Part shown: one piece after another, positions 25,428 to 34,901 of the stretch
Numbering within the stretch: position 1 is the first letter of the stretch
How the letters are laid out: each line of letters begins with the position of its first letter
Assembly (NCBI GenBank): GCA_026125795.1
Contig: JAHCKM010000001.1
Span: forward strand, 558,001-622,000
DNA length: 64,000 nucleotides
Direction of reading: 5' to 3'
Origin: Burkholderiaceae bacterium
Lineage (GTDB): Bacteria; Pseudomonadota; Gammaproteobacteria; Burkholderiales; Burkholderiaceae_C
Program-made: the position numbers and the translations under genes
The notes under the pieces: model-generated
The model's database searches: none
The model's input: only the letters and a program-made list of their open reading frames with translations
Told to the model about the DNA's origin: nothing

Positions 25428-27020
25428 TCAGCGCGCGACGCTGCTTGCCCGGTAGGTCGGTGGCCGGCGCAGCCGGGTGGCCTGCTCGTAGGCATGCGCA
25501 TATTGCAGCAGCCGCACGTCGCTCCAGGCCGGGCCGATGAAGCTCAGGCCCACCGGCAGGCCTCCGGTCAGTCCCATCGGCACCGTGACATGCGGATAAC
25601 CCGCCACGGCGGGCGGTGACGTGGCCGACGCGCCGCCGGCGGCGTCGCCGTTGACGGTGTCGATCAGCCACGCGGGCTCGCCGGTCGGCGCGATCAGCGC
25701 GTGCAGTCGCTTGGTGCGCAGCACCGCGTCGATGCCCAGCGTGCGCGCATAGCGCGCGCCATCGTTGAGCGCCTTGCGGTAGGCGGCGCTGCGCAGCGTG
25801 CCCTTGGACTGCGCCTGTTCGAACAGCTCCTGGCCGAACAGCCCGAGCACGGTGCTGGCGTAGCGTCGGTTGTAGTCGATCACGTCGGCCAGGTTCTTCA
25901 ACGGCAAATTGGGCGCGAACTCCTTCAGGTACAGCCCCATCGAGTGCTTGAGCTCGTACAGCAGCACATCGAGCTCGCTCGGCCACAGCTTGTCGGTGTG
26001 CGGGATCGGCGCCTCGACCAGCTCGGCGCCGAGCGACTTCAGTGCATCTTGTGCGTCTTCGAACAGCCTCACGACGCCGCGCTGCGAGCTGACGAGGTTG
26101 CTGGCGATGCCCAGACGCACGCCGCGCAGCGAGCGCGTGTCGATCGCCTCGAGCGCCGCCGCCTGCAATCGTCTGGCCGACGCGCGGGTCGCGCCATCAC
26201 GCGCATCGGCGCTGGCCATCGCGGCGAACAGCAACGCCGCGTCGCGCACCGTGCGGCACATCGGGCCCGGCGTGTCCTGCGTGAACGAGATCGGCACGAT
26301 GCCGTCGCGGCTCAGCGCGCCAACGGTCGGCTTGAGCCCGACCAAGCCGTTGGCCGATGACGGCGAGGTGATCGAGCCGTCGGTCTCGGTGCCTACCGCG
26401 GCGGCACACAGGTTGGCCGCGGTGGCGGCGCCGCTGCCCGACGACGAGCCGCTCGGGCTGCGATCGAGCGCATACGGGTTGAGCGTCTGGCCGCCGCGCG
26501 TGCTCCAGCCGCTGATCGAATGGTGGCCGCGGATGTTGGCCCACTCCGACAGGTTGGTCTTGCCGAGCAGCACCGCTCCCGCGGCGCGCAGCCGCGTCAC
26601 CACGAACGCGTCGCGCGGCGCCTGCGCATCGAGCAGCGCCGGCGAGCCGGCCGTGGTCTGCATGCGATCGGCGCTGGCGATGTTGTCCTTCACCAGCACT
26701 GGCACGCCGTGCAGCAGCCCGCGCCAGCGGCCCGAGCGCGCTTCGACATCGAGCGCCTGCGCGATGACTTCAGCCTCGGGGTTGAGCTCGATCACGCTCC
26801 TCAGCGCGGGGCCGGCGCGGTCGATCGAATCGATGCGTGCGCTGTAGGCGCGCACCAGCGCCAGCGCGGTGGTGCGCTGCGCGCGCAGCGCCGCGCCGAT
26901 CTGGTCGATCGTGGCTTCTTCGATGCTGAAGTCCATGGCGCTCCCGATGTTGGCGTGCGCGCGGTTGGCCCAGACCATCGGCGACGCCAGCGAGGCTTGC
27001 ACGAAGTGACGGCGGCGCAT
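25428..27020 (-). CDS. Exported amidase (amidase-signature family)
   Basis: A 530-residue amidase with the Ser-cisSer-Lys triad: Lys111 in VLVKDNI, Ser193 in the glycine/serine-rich loop SGSSSGSGAA, and nucleophile Ser216 in TETDGSITSP. The N-terminus (MRRRHFVQASLASPMVWAN) has consecutive arginines followed by a moderately hydrophobic stretch and AHA, suggesting export, possibly by Tat. The start at 27020 is the ATG closest to that signal; the frame is open further upstream only because it runs into a repeat. It hydrolyses an amide or ester of unknown identity. It is convergent with the SDR. Confidence 0.84.
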   Translation of the reverse strand: MRRRHFVQASLASPMVWANRAHANIGSAMDFSIEEATIDQIGAALRAQRTTALALVRAYSARIDSIDRAGPALRSVIELNPEAEVIAQALDVEARSGRWRGLLHGVPVLVKDNIASADRMQTTAGSPALLDAQAPRDAFVVTRLRAAGAVLLGKTNLSEWANIRGHHSISGWSTRGGQTLNPYALDRSPSGSSSGSGAATAANLCAAAVGTETDGSITSPSSANGLVGLKPTVGALSRDGIVPISFTQDTPGPMCRTVRDAALLFAAMASADARDGATRASARRLQAAALEAIDTRSLRGVRLGIASNLVSSQRGVVRLFEDAQDALKSLGAELVEAPIPHTDKLWPSELDVLLYELKHSMGLYLKEFAPNLPLKNLADVIDYNRRYASTVLGLFGQELFEQAQSKGTLRSAAYRKALNDGARYARTLGIDAVLRTKRLHALIAPTGEPAWLIDTVNGDAAGGASATSPPAVAGYPHVTVPMGLTGGLPVGLSFIGPAWSDVRLLQYAHAYEQATRLRRPPTYRASSVAR

Positions 27021-27085
27021 GTCAGTGGCCTTTTGCGCTTGGCGATTGGTGCGCTCTGCGAGGCCTGAATACTGGTCCCAACACT

Positions 27086-27616
27086 GAGCGAGCAAAGCCG
27101 CGGCCGGGTGTGCGCCGGCGCTCGTGTGCAGCGGTCGGCCCTGCGGGCCGACTCCCTTGCGGTCCTCGATCGCATGGCCCGCGTCGAAACTCCCTCCGCT
27201 CACTTCGTTCGCTGTGGTCGAACAGTCGACGCGAGTCAGAGGTTGAAGCGCGCGCTGCGCGCGCGGCCATGCGCCCTGCGGTCCTCAGCGCCGCACAATG
27301 TCGCTGCCGGCGCACACCCGACCACGGCTTTGCCGATGCACCGTGGTGTTGGTCGACGAACACCACGAGCGGCGCCACGCGGTGGGCGGTACCCGGTGTG
27401 GGCGACTTGTGGGGCGGCGAGGAGCGGAGCAGCGCGAGGGGAAGTCCGGCGCCGCAGGCGACGGACCGGCGAGAAGCCATGAGGCAGTGGCTCGTTCAGG
27501 GCCGCTGCGAGCGGCATCGCAGCCGCCCTCGTGGCACGAGTACCGCAGCGAAGTCGGCGCGCAGCGCCGGCCGCGACAGTAGGAGCCGCTGCCGGGTACC
27601 GCCCGCCGCGCCGCGC
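27086..27616 (+). repeat. 530-bp intergenic repeat, copy A (inverted relative to copy B at 57.8 kb)
   Basis: This fills most of the 630-base gap between the amidase and the ABC transporter gene. It aligns almost end to end with the reverse complement of 57830-58362, from GAGCGAGCAAAGCC at one edge to CCCGCCGCGCCGCGC at the other; outside these edges similarity stops. By eye more than three-quarters of bases match, with scattered small indels. Several hairpins are preserved, e.g. GTCGGCC/GGCCGAC with different loops in the two copies. No reading frame survives in both copies. The remaining gap sequence (27021-27085, 27617-27650) shows nothing else. Confidence 0.85.
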
Positions 27617-27650
27617 GACGTGCTCAAGGAGAGGCAAACTCATGTGGGCT

Positions 27651-29165
27651 TCACGACGCCGCCGACGCCAGTCCCGGACGATGGCGGCGCAGCCGGCGCT
27701 CGGCCAGCTCGAACACGCCTTGCGTCAGCAGCGCCAGCACCGCGGCCGGCAACGCGCCCGCGATCAAGGTGGCATGGTCGTTAAGCGCCAACCCGGTAGC
27801 GATGCGCTCGCCATAACCGCCGGCGCCGATGAAGGCGGCGATGGTGGCGGTGCCCACGGTGATCACCGCGGCGGTCTTGACGCCGGCCACCACCACAGGC
27901 ATCGCGATCGGCAGATCGATCAGCCACCAGCGTTGCCAGGGCTTGAACGCCAGCGATCGCGCGGCGTCGCGCAGGCCCATGGGCACCTGCTTCAGGCCGA
28001 TGGTGACGTTGCGCACCACCGGCAGCAGCGCATAGAGCGTCAGCGCCACCAACGCCGGCAACGTGCCGATGCGGCCGAGCAGCGGGATCAGCAGCGCGAA
28101 CAGCGCCAGCGACGGCACGGTCTGCAGCACACCGACCACCGCCATCACCGGCTGCTCGACGCGCGGCCACACGGCCGCCGCGGTTCCCAGCGGCACGCCG
28201 ATCAACACCGCCGCCAGCACCGACACCGCCACCAGCATCAGGTGCTCGCGCGTCAGGCGTCCGAGGTCGTCGGCCACCAGGCGCTGCCACCAGCCGGTGC
28301 GCGCCGCGCCGCCGGAGCCTTGCACCGACCCTTGCACGAAAGCGCGTCCGATGTCGGCGAACGCGCGGCCGCGCAACTCGGCGTCGCCGTTCATCGCGAT
28401 CATGCGAGCGGCGTCGATGCGGCCTTCGAGTTTCTGGATGGCGGCCCATGCAGCGGGCGCCTTCTGCGGCAGATCGAGACGGTACAGCAGTACCGCGTCA
28501 TAACGCGGAAAGTATTGCCGGTCGTCCTCGAGCACCACGAGCTTCAGCTCGGCGATCTTGGCGTCGGTGGAGTAGATGTCGGTCACCGCGATGCGGCCCG
28601 ATGCCAGCGCCTCGTACGAGATGCCGTGGTCGATGCCGGTGGGCTTGTGCGGCAGGCCGTAGGTCGCCGCCAGACCGGGCCAGCCGTCGGCGCGGCCGAG
28701 AAACTCGTGCGACACCGCCACCACCAGATCGGGATGGCGCGCAAGATCGCTCACGGTCTTGATGTTGCGCTGGGCGGCAAGCGCCGCCGTCATCGCCAGC
28801 GCGTAGGTGTTCTGGAAGCCCAGCGGCACCGCCAGCCCAAGGCCCATCGGCTCGAGCGCGCGGCGCATCGTCGTCAGATCGGTGGGCTTGGGGTGCTTCA
28901 GGATCTCGGCGTCGATCGTGCCGGTGTACTCCGGATAGACGTCGATCGCGCCGGCCTTCAGCGCCTCGAGCACCACCGCGGTGTTGCCCAGCCCCTGCTT
29001 GTGCTGGGCCCTGGCATGCGGCGCCGCGGTCTGCGCGATCACCTCGCCGAGGATGTACGACTCGGTGAAGCGCTTTGAGCCGACCACCAGCGCGGCAGGG
29101 TCGGCGGCGTGCACGCCCGCGGCCAGCAAGGCCCATGCAGACAGCAGCCACCACCGCGGGCGCAT
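27651..29165 (-). CDS. Osmoprotectant/glycine betaine-type ABC transporter, substrate-binding domain fused to permease
   Basis: A 504-residue fusion. A signal peptide (LLSAWALLAAGVHA) precedes an OpuAC/ProX-like binding domain (about 22-275; VVGSKRFTESYILGEVIAQ, VYPEYTGTI, VAVSHEFLGR), then an OpuCB-type permease (about 295-490; TREHLMLVAVSVLAAVLIGVPLG, QTVPSLALFALLIPLLG, the EAA-like loop GLRDAARSLAF). Quaternary-amine or ergothioneine-type ligands are expected. The usual ATPase gene (opuCA) is not next to it; the neighbours are an NTF2-like protein and, beyond the repeat, an amidase. Confidence 0.85.
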   Translation of the reverse strand: MRPRWWLLSAWALLAAGVHAADPAALVVGSKRFTESYILGEVIAQTAAPHARAQHKQGLGNTAVVLEALKAGAIDVYPEYTGTIDAEILKHPKPTDLTTMRRALEPMGLGLAVPLGFQNTYALAMTAALAAQRNIKTVSDLARHPDLVVAVSHEFLGRADGWPGLAATYGLPHKPTGIDHGISYEALASGRIAVTDIYSTDAKIAELKLVVLEDDRQYFPRYDAVLLYRLDLPQKAPAAWAAIQKLEGRIDAARMIAMNGDAELRGRAFADIGRAFVQGSVQGSGGAARTGWWQRLVADDLGRLTREHLMLVAVSVLAAVLIGVPLGTAAAVWPRVEQPVMAVVGVLQTVPSLALFALLIPLLGRIGTLPALVALTLYALLPVVRNVTIGLKQVPMGLRDAARSLAFKPWQRWWLIDLPIAMPVVVAGVKTAAVITVGTATIAAFIGAGGYGERIATGLALNDHATLIAGALPAAVLALLTQGVFELAERRLRRHRPGLASAAS

Positions 29166-29245
29166 CTCAGTCGGCGCCGGGCCGCTCCCAGGGCGACTGA
29201 CGCCTCCTCGGGGGGCAGCGAGCGAAAGCGGGCGTGGGGGCCATC
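29165..29245. repeat. Short Burkholderiales-type intergenic repeat tract (a)
   Basis: This tract contains GCCTCCTCGGGGGGCAGCG and ends in AAGCGGGCGTGGGGGCC, the same terminal motif as tracts at 52.1, 55.1, 47.1 and 62.2 kb. The run CCTCGGGGGG can form a short hairpin. It occupies the whole gap between the ABC transporter and NTF2-like genes. Confidence 0.5.
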
Positions 29246-29777
29246 AGAAGATCGAGTTGCGGTTGGTCGAGCTGCGCGGAATGCGCTGCTGCACATCCCA
29301 GTGTTCGACGATCCTGCCGTTGTCGTCGAGCCGGAAGATGTCGATCGCCATGTACTCGGTCTCGCCCAGCAGCGCCGGCAGCTTGGTCCAGCGGTGCACG
29401 ACCACATGGTTGCCTTCGGCGATCGCTCGTTTGATGGCGAGCCGCTTGCCCGCGTGCTCGCGCGCCAGGTTCTCGAAGTGCCAGATCAGGCCGTCCTTGC
29501 CGTCGGGTACGTCGGGGCTGTGCTCCTTGTACGTCTCGCCCACGTAACGCTCCACCGCCTCGCGCGGCTTGTTCTTGTTGAACGCCAGGTCGTAGAACTC
29601 CACCACGTTGCGCTTGTTGCGCGCCAGCACCTCCGGCGAGGCCACCGTCACCGCGTCGAGCGGGCCGTCGGGGCGCGGCTGCGCACCCGCCAGGGATGCC
29701 GCCGACGCGATCGCCAGCGCGAACGCGATGCGCGCCGCAGCACGGCGCGGCGATGCAGACAAGGGACCAAGCTCCAT
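29244..29777 (-). CDS. Secreted NTF2-like/SnoaL-family protein
   Basis: A 177-residue protein with a signal peptide (IAFALAIASAASLAGA) followed by an NTF2-like domain: NKRNVVEFYDLAFNK, RYVGETYKEHSP, GLIWHFENLAREH, and the C-terminal FRLDDNGRIVEHWDVQQRIP. This matches the SnoaL-like polyketide-cyclase-related group found widely in proteobacteria, whose exported members are of unknown function. The start at 29777 follows a GGGAG site; an in-frame ATG at 29810 is less well supported. Confidence 0.78.
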   Translation of the reverse strand: MELGPLSASPRRAAARIAFALAIASAASLAGAQPRPDGPLDAVTVASPEVLARNKRNVVEFYDLAFNKNKPREAVERYVGETYKEHSPDVPDGKDGLIWHFENLAREHAGKRLAIKRAIAEGNHVVVHRWTKLPALLGETEYMAIDIFRLDDNGRIVEHWDVQQRIPRSSTNRNSIF

Positions 29778-29851
29778 CGACAGACTCCCGCACTGCGAAG
29801 AACGCCGCATTGTCGTGCAGTCGCGCGATAGACCCCAGCGGTGGCGCGCCT

Positions 29852-30358
29852 TCACGGCCGGCGCACACGCGCCCGGCGCTTCGGCTCGGCTGCCGGCGCC
29901 GACACCGGCAGGCGCGACTCCTGCTTGATCTCCTTGAGCACGATGCTGGAGCGCACGTGCGTGACGCCGGGCAGCCGGAAGATCGTGTCGTGCAGGAAAC
30001 GCTCGTAAGCCTGGATGTCGTTGATCAGCACCGTCATGATGTAGTCGGCCTGGCCGGTGGTGCTGACGCAGTGCACGATCTGCGGGCTCGCGGCCACCGC
30101 GCGCTCGAACCGGCGCACCAGCTCCTCGCTGTGTTCGCTCAGGTTGGTCTCCACCACCACGCGCAGGTTCAGGCCCACCTTCTCGCGATCCACCAGCGCG
30201 GTGTAGCCGGTGATGACGCCGGCCGCCTCGAGTTCCTTCACGCGTTTCCAGCACGGCGTGGGCGACAGGCCCACGGCGCTCGACAGCTGCTGCACCGTCT
30301 GGCGCGCGTCGCGCTGCAGCTCCGACAGGATCGCGAGGCTGTAGCGGTCGAGTTCCAT
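29852..30358 (-). CDS. Lrp/AsnC family regulator
   Basis: A 168-residue feast/famine regulator. The AsnC helix-turn-helix spans residues 1-60 (DRYSLAILSELQRDAR, SAVGLSPTPCWKRVKELEAAG) and the RAM ligand domain follows (VVVETNLSEHSEE, VSTTGQADYIMTVLINDIQAYERF). A basic Arg-rich tail ends the protein. It is divergent from the indolepyruvate oxidoreductase gene, an arrangement repeatedly seen in Burkholderiales, so it probably senses aromatic or branched-chain amino acids and controls that enzyme. Confidence 0.88.
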   Translation of the reverse strand: MELDRYSLAILSELQRDARQTVQQLSSAVGLSPTPCWKRVKELEAAGVITGYTALVDREKVGLNLRVVVETNLSEHSEELVRRFERAVAASPQIVHCVSTTGQADYIMTVLINDIQAYERFLHDTIFRLPGVTHVRSSIVLKEIKQESRLPVSAPAAEPKRRARVRRP

Positions 30359-30360
30359 GT

Positions 30361-30400
30361 TTTTCTCGATCAGATCGGTTTCGGAGAAGGAATTTTCTGC
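30361..30400. promoter_or_regulatory. AT-rich segment in the Lrp/ior divergent promoter
   Basis: The segment starting TTTTCTCGATCAGATCGG is markedly more AT-rich than its surroundings and contains the imperfect dyad AGAAGGAATTTTCT (30385-30398). Lrp-type regulators bind such degenerate AT-rich dyads, so this is the likely binding site for the divergent regulator. The assignment rests on position and composition only. Confidence 0.4.
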
Positions 30401-30493
30401 GATGCCGCCGCGACGCCGGAATGGAGAAGCTCTTTTCGCGCTGCCGCGCCTATGCTGGCAGCTGTCGCGCGCTCAGCGCCACGGAGGCCTGCC

Positions 30494-33400
30494 ATGTCGG
30501 CCACAGCCGCCTCGCCCATCGTCCGTTCCGATTACCAGCTCAGCGACAACCTGTGGGCTGCCCAAGGCAGCGTGTTCCTCACCGGCACGCAGGCGCTGGT
30601 GCGCCTGTTGCTGATGCAGCGCGCACGCGACGCGCAAGCCGGCCTGAACACGCAGGGCTTTGTCAGCGGCTACCGCGGCTCGCCGCTCGGCATGGTGGAC
30701 CAGGCGATCTGGAAGGCGGGGCCGAAGTTCAAGGAGGCCGGCATCCGATTCGTGCCGGCGATCAACGAAGAGCTGGCGGCCACGCAGGTGCTCGGCACGC
30801 AGCGCGTCGAGTCGGATCCCGAGCGCACCGTGGACGGTGTGTTCTCCATGTGGTACGGCAAGGGCCCGGGCGTGGACCGCGCCGGCGACGCCATCAAGCA
30901 CGGCAATGCCTACGGCAGCTCGCCGCACGGCGGCGTGCTGGTGGTGGCGGGTGACGACCACGGCTGCGTGTCGTCGTCGATGCCGCACCAGAGCGACCTG
31001 CTGCTCCAGGCCTTCCACATGCCGATCGTCGCACCGGCCAACGTGGCCGAGTACCTCGAGTTCGGCCTCTACGGCTGGGCGCTGTCGCGCTACTCGGGCA
31101 ACTGGGTCGGCTTCACCGCTTTGTCGGAGGTGGTGGAAAGCGGCGCCACGGTGGATCTCGACGCGATCGCGCAACGCGTGAACGCCTGGCGCGACGCCGC
31201 CGCGGTGCGCGCCGCCACCGGCCATGCGCCGCCGGCCGACGGCCTGCACTACCGCTGGCCCGACCTGCCGAGCCTGCGCATCGAATCGCGCCTGCACGAC
31301 AAGCTGGAAGCAGTACGCGCGTTCGCGCGCGTGAACTCGATCGACCGCCACGTGATCGTCTCGCCGCACGCCACCGTGGGCATCGTCACCTGCGGCAAGG
31401 CGCACGACGACCTGATGGAGGTGCTGCGCCGCCTCGAGATCACGCCGCAGATGCTGGCCGCGGCCGGCGTGCGGCTGTACAAGGTGGGGTTGTCGTTTCC
31501 GCTCGAGACCACGCGGCTGCAGGCGTTTGCGCGCGGCCTGGACGAGATCCTGGTCGTCGAGGAGAAAGCGCCGGTGGTCGAGGCGCAGCTGCGCGAGCTG
31601 TTCTACAACGCGCCGGCGGACGCGCGGCCGGTGATCGTCGGCAAGCGCGATGCGAACGGCGCGCCGCTGGTGTCGGCGCTCGGCGAGCTGCGGCCGTCCA
31701 GGCTGATCGAGATCGTCGCGCACTGGATTGCGCGCCATTTCCCGAACAACCAGACGCTCGGCGACCACCTGCAGCACGTACGCGATTTCACGCCGCCGGA
31801 GCTGCTGAGCAATGCCGGCGATGCGGTCAAGCGCGTGCCGTACTTCTGCGCCGGCTGCCCGCACAACACCAGCACCCGGGTGCCCGAGGGCTCGCGCGCG
31901 CAGGCCGGTATCGGCTGCCACTTCATGGCCTCGTGGATGGCGCGCGAGACCGAGGGCCTGATCCAGATGGGCGGCGAGGGCGTCGATTGGGTCAGCCATT
32001 CGATGTTCACCCGGGTGCCCCATGTGTTTCAGAACCTCGGCGACGGCACGTATTGGCACTCGGGCTATCTGGCGATCCGCCAGGCGGTGGCCTCCAAGGC
32101 GACCATGACCTACAAGATCCTGTTCAACGACGCGGTGGCGATGACCGGCGGCCAGCCGGTCGACGGCGCGATCAGCGTCGACCGCATCGCGCGCCAGGTG
32201 GAAAGCGAAGGCGTCAAGAAGGTCGTGGTGCTCAGCGACGACATCGCCAAGTACGACCGCCAGCACGGCCTGTTTCCGCCCGGCACCGAGTTCCACCCGC
32301 GCGAGCAGCTCGACGCGGTGCAGCGGAGGCTGCGCGAGATCCAAGGCGTGACGGTGCTGATATACGAGCAGACCTGCGCGGCCGAGAAGCGGCGCCGCCG
32401 CAAGAAGGGCGAGCTGGTGGACCCTTCGCGCCGCATCTTCATCAACGAGCGAGTCTGCGAAGGCTGCGGCGACTGCTCGGTGCAGAGCAACTGCGTCGCG
32501 GTGCTGCCGCACGAGACGCCGCTCGGGCGCAAGCGCAAGATCGACCAGAGCGCGTGCAACAAGGACTACTCGTGCGTGAAGGGCTTCTGCCCGAGCTTCG
32601 TTGGCGTGCTCGGCGGTTCATTGCGCAAGAAGGTGGGCGCATTGGAGAGCGGCCGCGACGCGTTCGAGCGCTGCGTGGCCGAGCTGCCGCAGCCGGCGCC
32701 GCACGTGTGGACCGGCCCATACGATCTGCTGGTCACCGGCGTCGGCGGCACCGGCGTGGTGACGGTCGGCGCGGTGATCGCGATGGCGGCGCACCTGGAG
32801 GGCAAGAGCGCGAGCGTGCTCGACTTCATGGGCTTCGCGCAGAAGGGCGGCTCGGTGCTGAGCTTCGTGCGCTGGGCAGACGTGCCCGAGCGCCTGAACC
32901 AGGTGCGCATCGACACGCAGCAGGCCGATGCCATCCTGGCCTGCGACCTCGTGGTGGGCGCGTCGCCCGAGGCGCTGCAGACGGTGCGCCACGGCCGCAC
33001 CCGCGTGCTGGCCAACCTGCACGAGGTGCACGTGGCCGAGGCGCTGCGCAATCCCGACGCCAACCTGCGCGTCGACGCGCTGCTGCAGAAGCTGCACTTC
33101 GCGGCCGGCCCTGAACGTGTGGAGACCTTCGACGCGCAGACATTGGCCGAGGACTTTCTCGGCGACACCATCGTGGCCAACATCCTGGCGCTCGGCTACG
33201 CCTGGCAGCGCGGCCTGGTGCCGGTGAGCCTGGCGGCGCTGACGCGCGCGATCGAATTGAACGGCGTGGCGGTGCAGAACAACCTGCTCGCCTTCTCGCT
33301 CGGGCGCCTGGCCGCGGCCGATCCGCAGGCGCTGCAAGCCTTGCGCGGCGGCGCCGAGCCGAACGAGACGCTGCCCGATGTCGACGCCGTCGAGTCGTTG

Positions 33401-34087
33401 ATTGCGCGCGGCATCGAGCACCTCACCGGCTACCAGGACGCCGCTTATGCGCAGCGTTATGCCGAACGCGTGCGCCGCGTGCAGGCCCACGAGGCTTCGC
33501 TGGGTGCCGATGCCAGCCTGCCGTTGACGCGCGCGGTGGCGCGCAGCTTGTTGAAGCTGATGGCCTACAAGGACGAGTACGAGGTGGCGCGGCTCTACAC
33601 CGACGGCCGCTTCCAGCGCGACCTGATGGCGCAGTTCAGCGGCGACGTCAAGCTCGAGTTCTACATGGCGCCGCCGATCCTCTCGCGATCCAGGAATGGC
33701 CGGCCACCGCGCAAGCTGAAGCTGGGCAGCTGGCTGATGCCGCTGCTGCGCGTGCTGGCCAAGGGCAAGCGCTGGCGCGGCGGCGCGTTGGACCTCTTCG
33801 GCCGTACCCATGAGCGCCGCCTCGAACGCGAGCTGGTTCGCCAGTATGAGGCGCGCATCGACGAGCTGCTGCCGCGCCTGGCGAGGGAGAACCTTGCGCT
33901 GGCCAGCGAAATCGCTGGCCTGCCGCTCGCCGTGCGCGGCTACGGCCACGTGAAGATCGCCAACGTCGCGCTCGCGCGGGCGCGCGAGGCCGAGCTGCTG
34001 CACCGGCTCGATCCGCAGCGTTATCCGCGCCCGGTGTCGGCGCCGCAAGCCGGGCAGCTGCGCGGCATCGCGGTGGTGGCGCGCTGA
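30494..34087 (+). CDS. Indolepyruvate ferredoxin oxidoreductase, fused alpha-beta form
   Basis: A 1197-residue enzyme joining the IorA and IorB parts, which oxidatively decarboxylates aryl-2-oxoacids from Trp, Phe or Tyr transamination to acyl-CoA. The pyrimidine-binding region opens with LNTQGFVSGYRGSPLGMVD, a TPP-domain stretch includes YFCAGCPHNTST and AGIGCHFMA, an iron-sulphur region has CEGCGDCSVQSNC and CNKDYSCVKGFC (about residues 653-700), and the gamma-type domain starts at LVTGVGGTGVVTVG. The ATG at 30494 follows GGAGG. It is divergent from an Lrp regulator and probably controlled by it. Confidence 0.9.
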   Translation: MSATAASPIVRSDYQLSDNLWAAQGSVFLTGTQALVRLLLMQRARDAQAGLNTQGFVSGYRGSPLGMVDQAIWKAGPKFKEAGIRFVPAINEELAATQVLGTQRVESDPERTVDGVFSMWYGKGPGVDRAGDAIKHGNAYGSSPHGGVLVVAGDDHGCVSSSMPHQSDLLLQAFHMPIVAPANVAEYLEFGLYGWALSRYSGNWVGFTALSEVVESGATVDLDAIAQRVNAWRDAAAVRAATGHAPPADGLHYRWPDLPSLRIESRLHDKLEAVRAFARVNSIDRHVIVSPHATVGIVTCGKAHDDLMEVLRRLEITPQMLAAAGVRLYKVGLSFPLETTRLQAFARGLDEILVVEEKAPVVEAQLRELFYNAPADARPVIVGKRDANGAPLVSALGELRPSRLIEIVAHWIARHFPNNQTLGDHLQHVRDFTPPELLSNAGDAVKRVPYFCAGCPHNTSTRVPEGSRAQAGIGCHFMASWMARETEGLIQMGGEGVDWVSHSMFTRVPHVFQNLGDGTYWHSGYLAIRQAVASKATMTYKILFNDAVAMTGGQPVDGAISVDRIARQVESEGVKKVVVLSDDIAKYDRQHGLFPPGTEFHPREQLDAVQRRLREIQGVTVLIYEQTCAAEKRRRRKKGELVDPSRRIFINERVCEGCGDCSVQSNCVAVLPHETPLGRKRKIDQSACNKDYSCVKGFCPSFVGVLGGSLRKKVGALESGRDAFERCVAELPQPAPHVWTGPYDLLVTGVGGTGVVTVGAVIAMAAHLEGKSASVLDFMGFAQKGGSVLSFVRWADVPERLNQVRIDTQQADAILACDLVVGASPEALQTVRHGRTRVLANLHEVHVAEALRNPDANLRVDALLQKLHFAAGPERVETFDAQTLAEDFLGDTIVANILALGYAWQRGLVPVSLAALTRAIELNGVAVQNNLLAFSLGRLAAADPQALQALRGGAEPNETLPDVDAVESLIARGIEHLTGYQDAAYAQRYAERVRRVQAHEASLGADASLPLTRAVARSLLKLMAYKDEYEVARLYTDGRFQRDLMAQFSGDVKLEFYMAPPILSRSRNGRPPRKLKLGSWLMPLLRVLAKGKRWRGGALDLFGRTHERRLERELVRQYEARIDELLPRLARENLALASEIAGLPLAVRGYGHVKIANVALARAREAELLHRLDPQRYPRPVSAPQAGQLRGIAVVAR

Positions 34088-34168
34088 GTCGCCAGGGATC
34101 GCCGGCGGCGCGCGCCGCGGGCTGTGGTAGAACGGCGGCCCGGTCCGCAGTCCCAAGCCCGCACCCGC

Positions 34169-34852
34169 ATGGCCTTCAAGCCCGTCGCCTTCGAACCCTA
34201 TGGCCGCAAACGTTCGGCGTGGCGCGTACCGCGCTGGTTGTTGTTGTTGCTGCTGGGTGCGGCAGCCGGCGCGGGCGGGATGTGGTTCGTGCAGGAGCGC
34301 ATGCTGCCGCCGCGGCTGTCGGCGGCCGAGTCGAGCGCGCTGAAGTCTCAGCTCGCCCTGGCCGAGCAGGACCGCGACCGCGCGCGCCGCGATCTGGCGG
34401 CCACCACGCAGAAGCTCGATGCCACGGTGGCCGAGCGCAAGCAGCTGGCCGACGAGCTGGCCGCCGACCGCGAACGCACCCGGAATGCACGCGCCGACCA
34501 GGAGTTTCTGATTGCATCGTTGCCGCCCGACCCGCGCGGCGGCGCGGTGGAGGTGCGTGCGGCGCGTCTTACCCGTGACGGCGGCGAGATGAACTATGAA
34601 GTGCTGCTCACGAGACCCAAGGGCGGCAACCCGCCGCTGGCCGGCGTGATGCAGTTCATCGTCACCGGCCTGGCCGGCGGTGTGGAACGTCACATCACGC
34701 TCGAGCCGATCAAGATCAGCGTGGGAGCGCACCAGAGCCTGCGCGGCAGCGTACCGCTGCCCGCCGCGTTCACGCCCAAGCTCACCACGATCAGCGTGTT
34801 CGACCGCCCCGGCGGCAAGCAGCTCGGCATGCGCGTGCTGTACGTGAACTGA
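34169..34852 (+). CDS. DUF6776-type membrane-anchored coiled-coil protein
   Basis: A 227-residue protein: a basic cytoplasmic head, one membrane helix (WLLLLLLGAAAGAGGMWFV), a coiled coil of about 60 residues (KSQLALAEQDRDRARRDLAA and on), then a small globular domain. This matches a family common in beta- and gammaproteobacteria (DUF6776) with unknown function. The ATG at 34169 gives the expected short N-terminal head. It is transcribed alone, 81 bases after the oxidoreductase. Confidence 0.7.
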   Translation: MAFKPVAFEPYGRKRSAWRVPRWLLLLLLGAAAGAGGMWFVQERMLPPRLSAAESSALKSQLALAEQDRDRARRDLAATTQKLDATVAERKQLADELAADRERTRNARADQEFLIASLPPDPRGGAVEVRAARLTRDGGEMNYEVLLTRPKGGNPPLAGVMQFIVTGLAGGVERHITLEPIKISVGAHQSLRGSVPLPAAFTPKLTTISVFDRPGGKQLGMRVLYVN

Positions 34853-34901
34853 ACCACACGCATCACAACCGCTCACAGCGGGGCTTGGCCACAATCTCGG
34901 C

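Noticed and set aside
27022..27480. Open frame of about 150 codons on the minus strand inside repeat copy A
   Set aside because: The matching frame in copy B is interrupted by indels and the peptide has no protein-like features; it is a by-product of GC-rich repeat sequence.
30473..32512. Long open frame opposite the indolepyruvate oxidoreductase gene
   Set aside because: The plus strand carries a continuous, motif-complete enzyme; the antisense frame is compositional.
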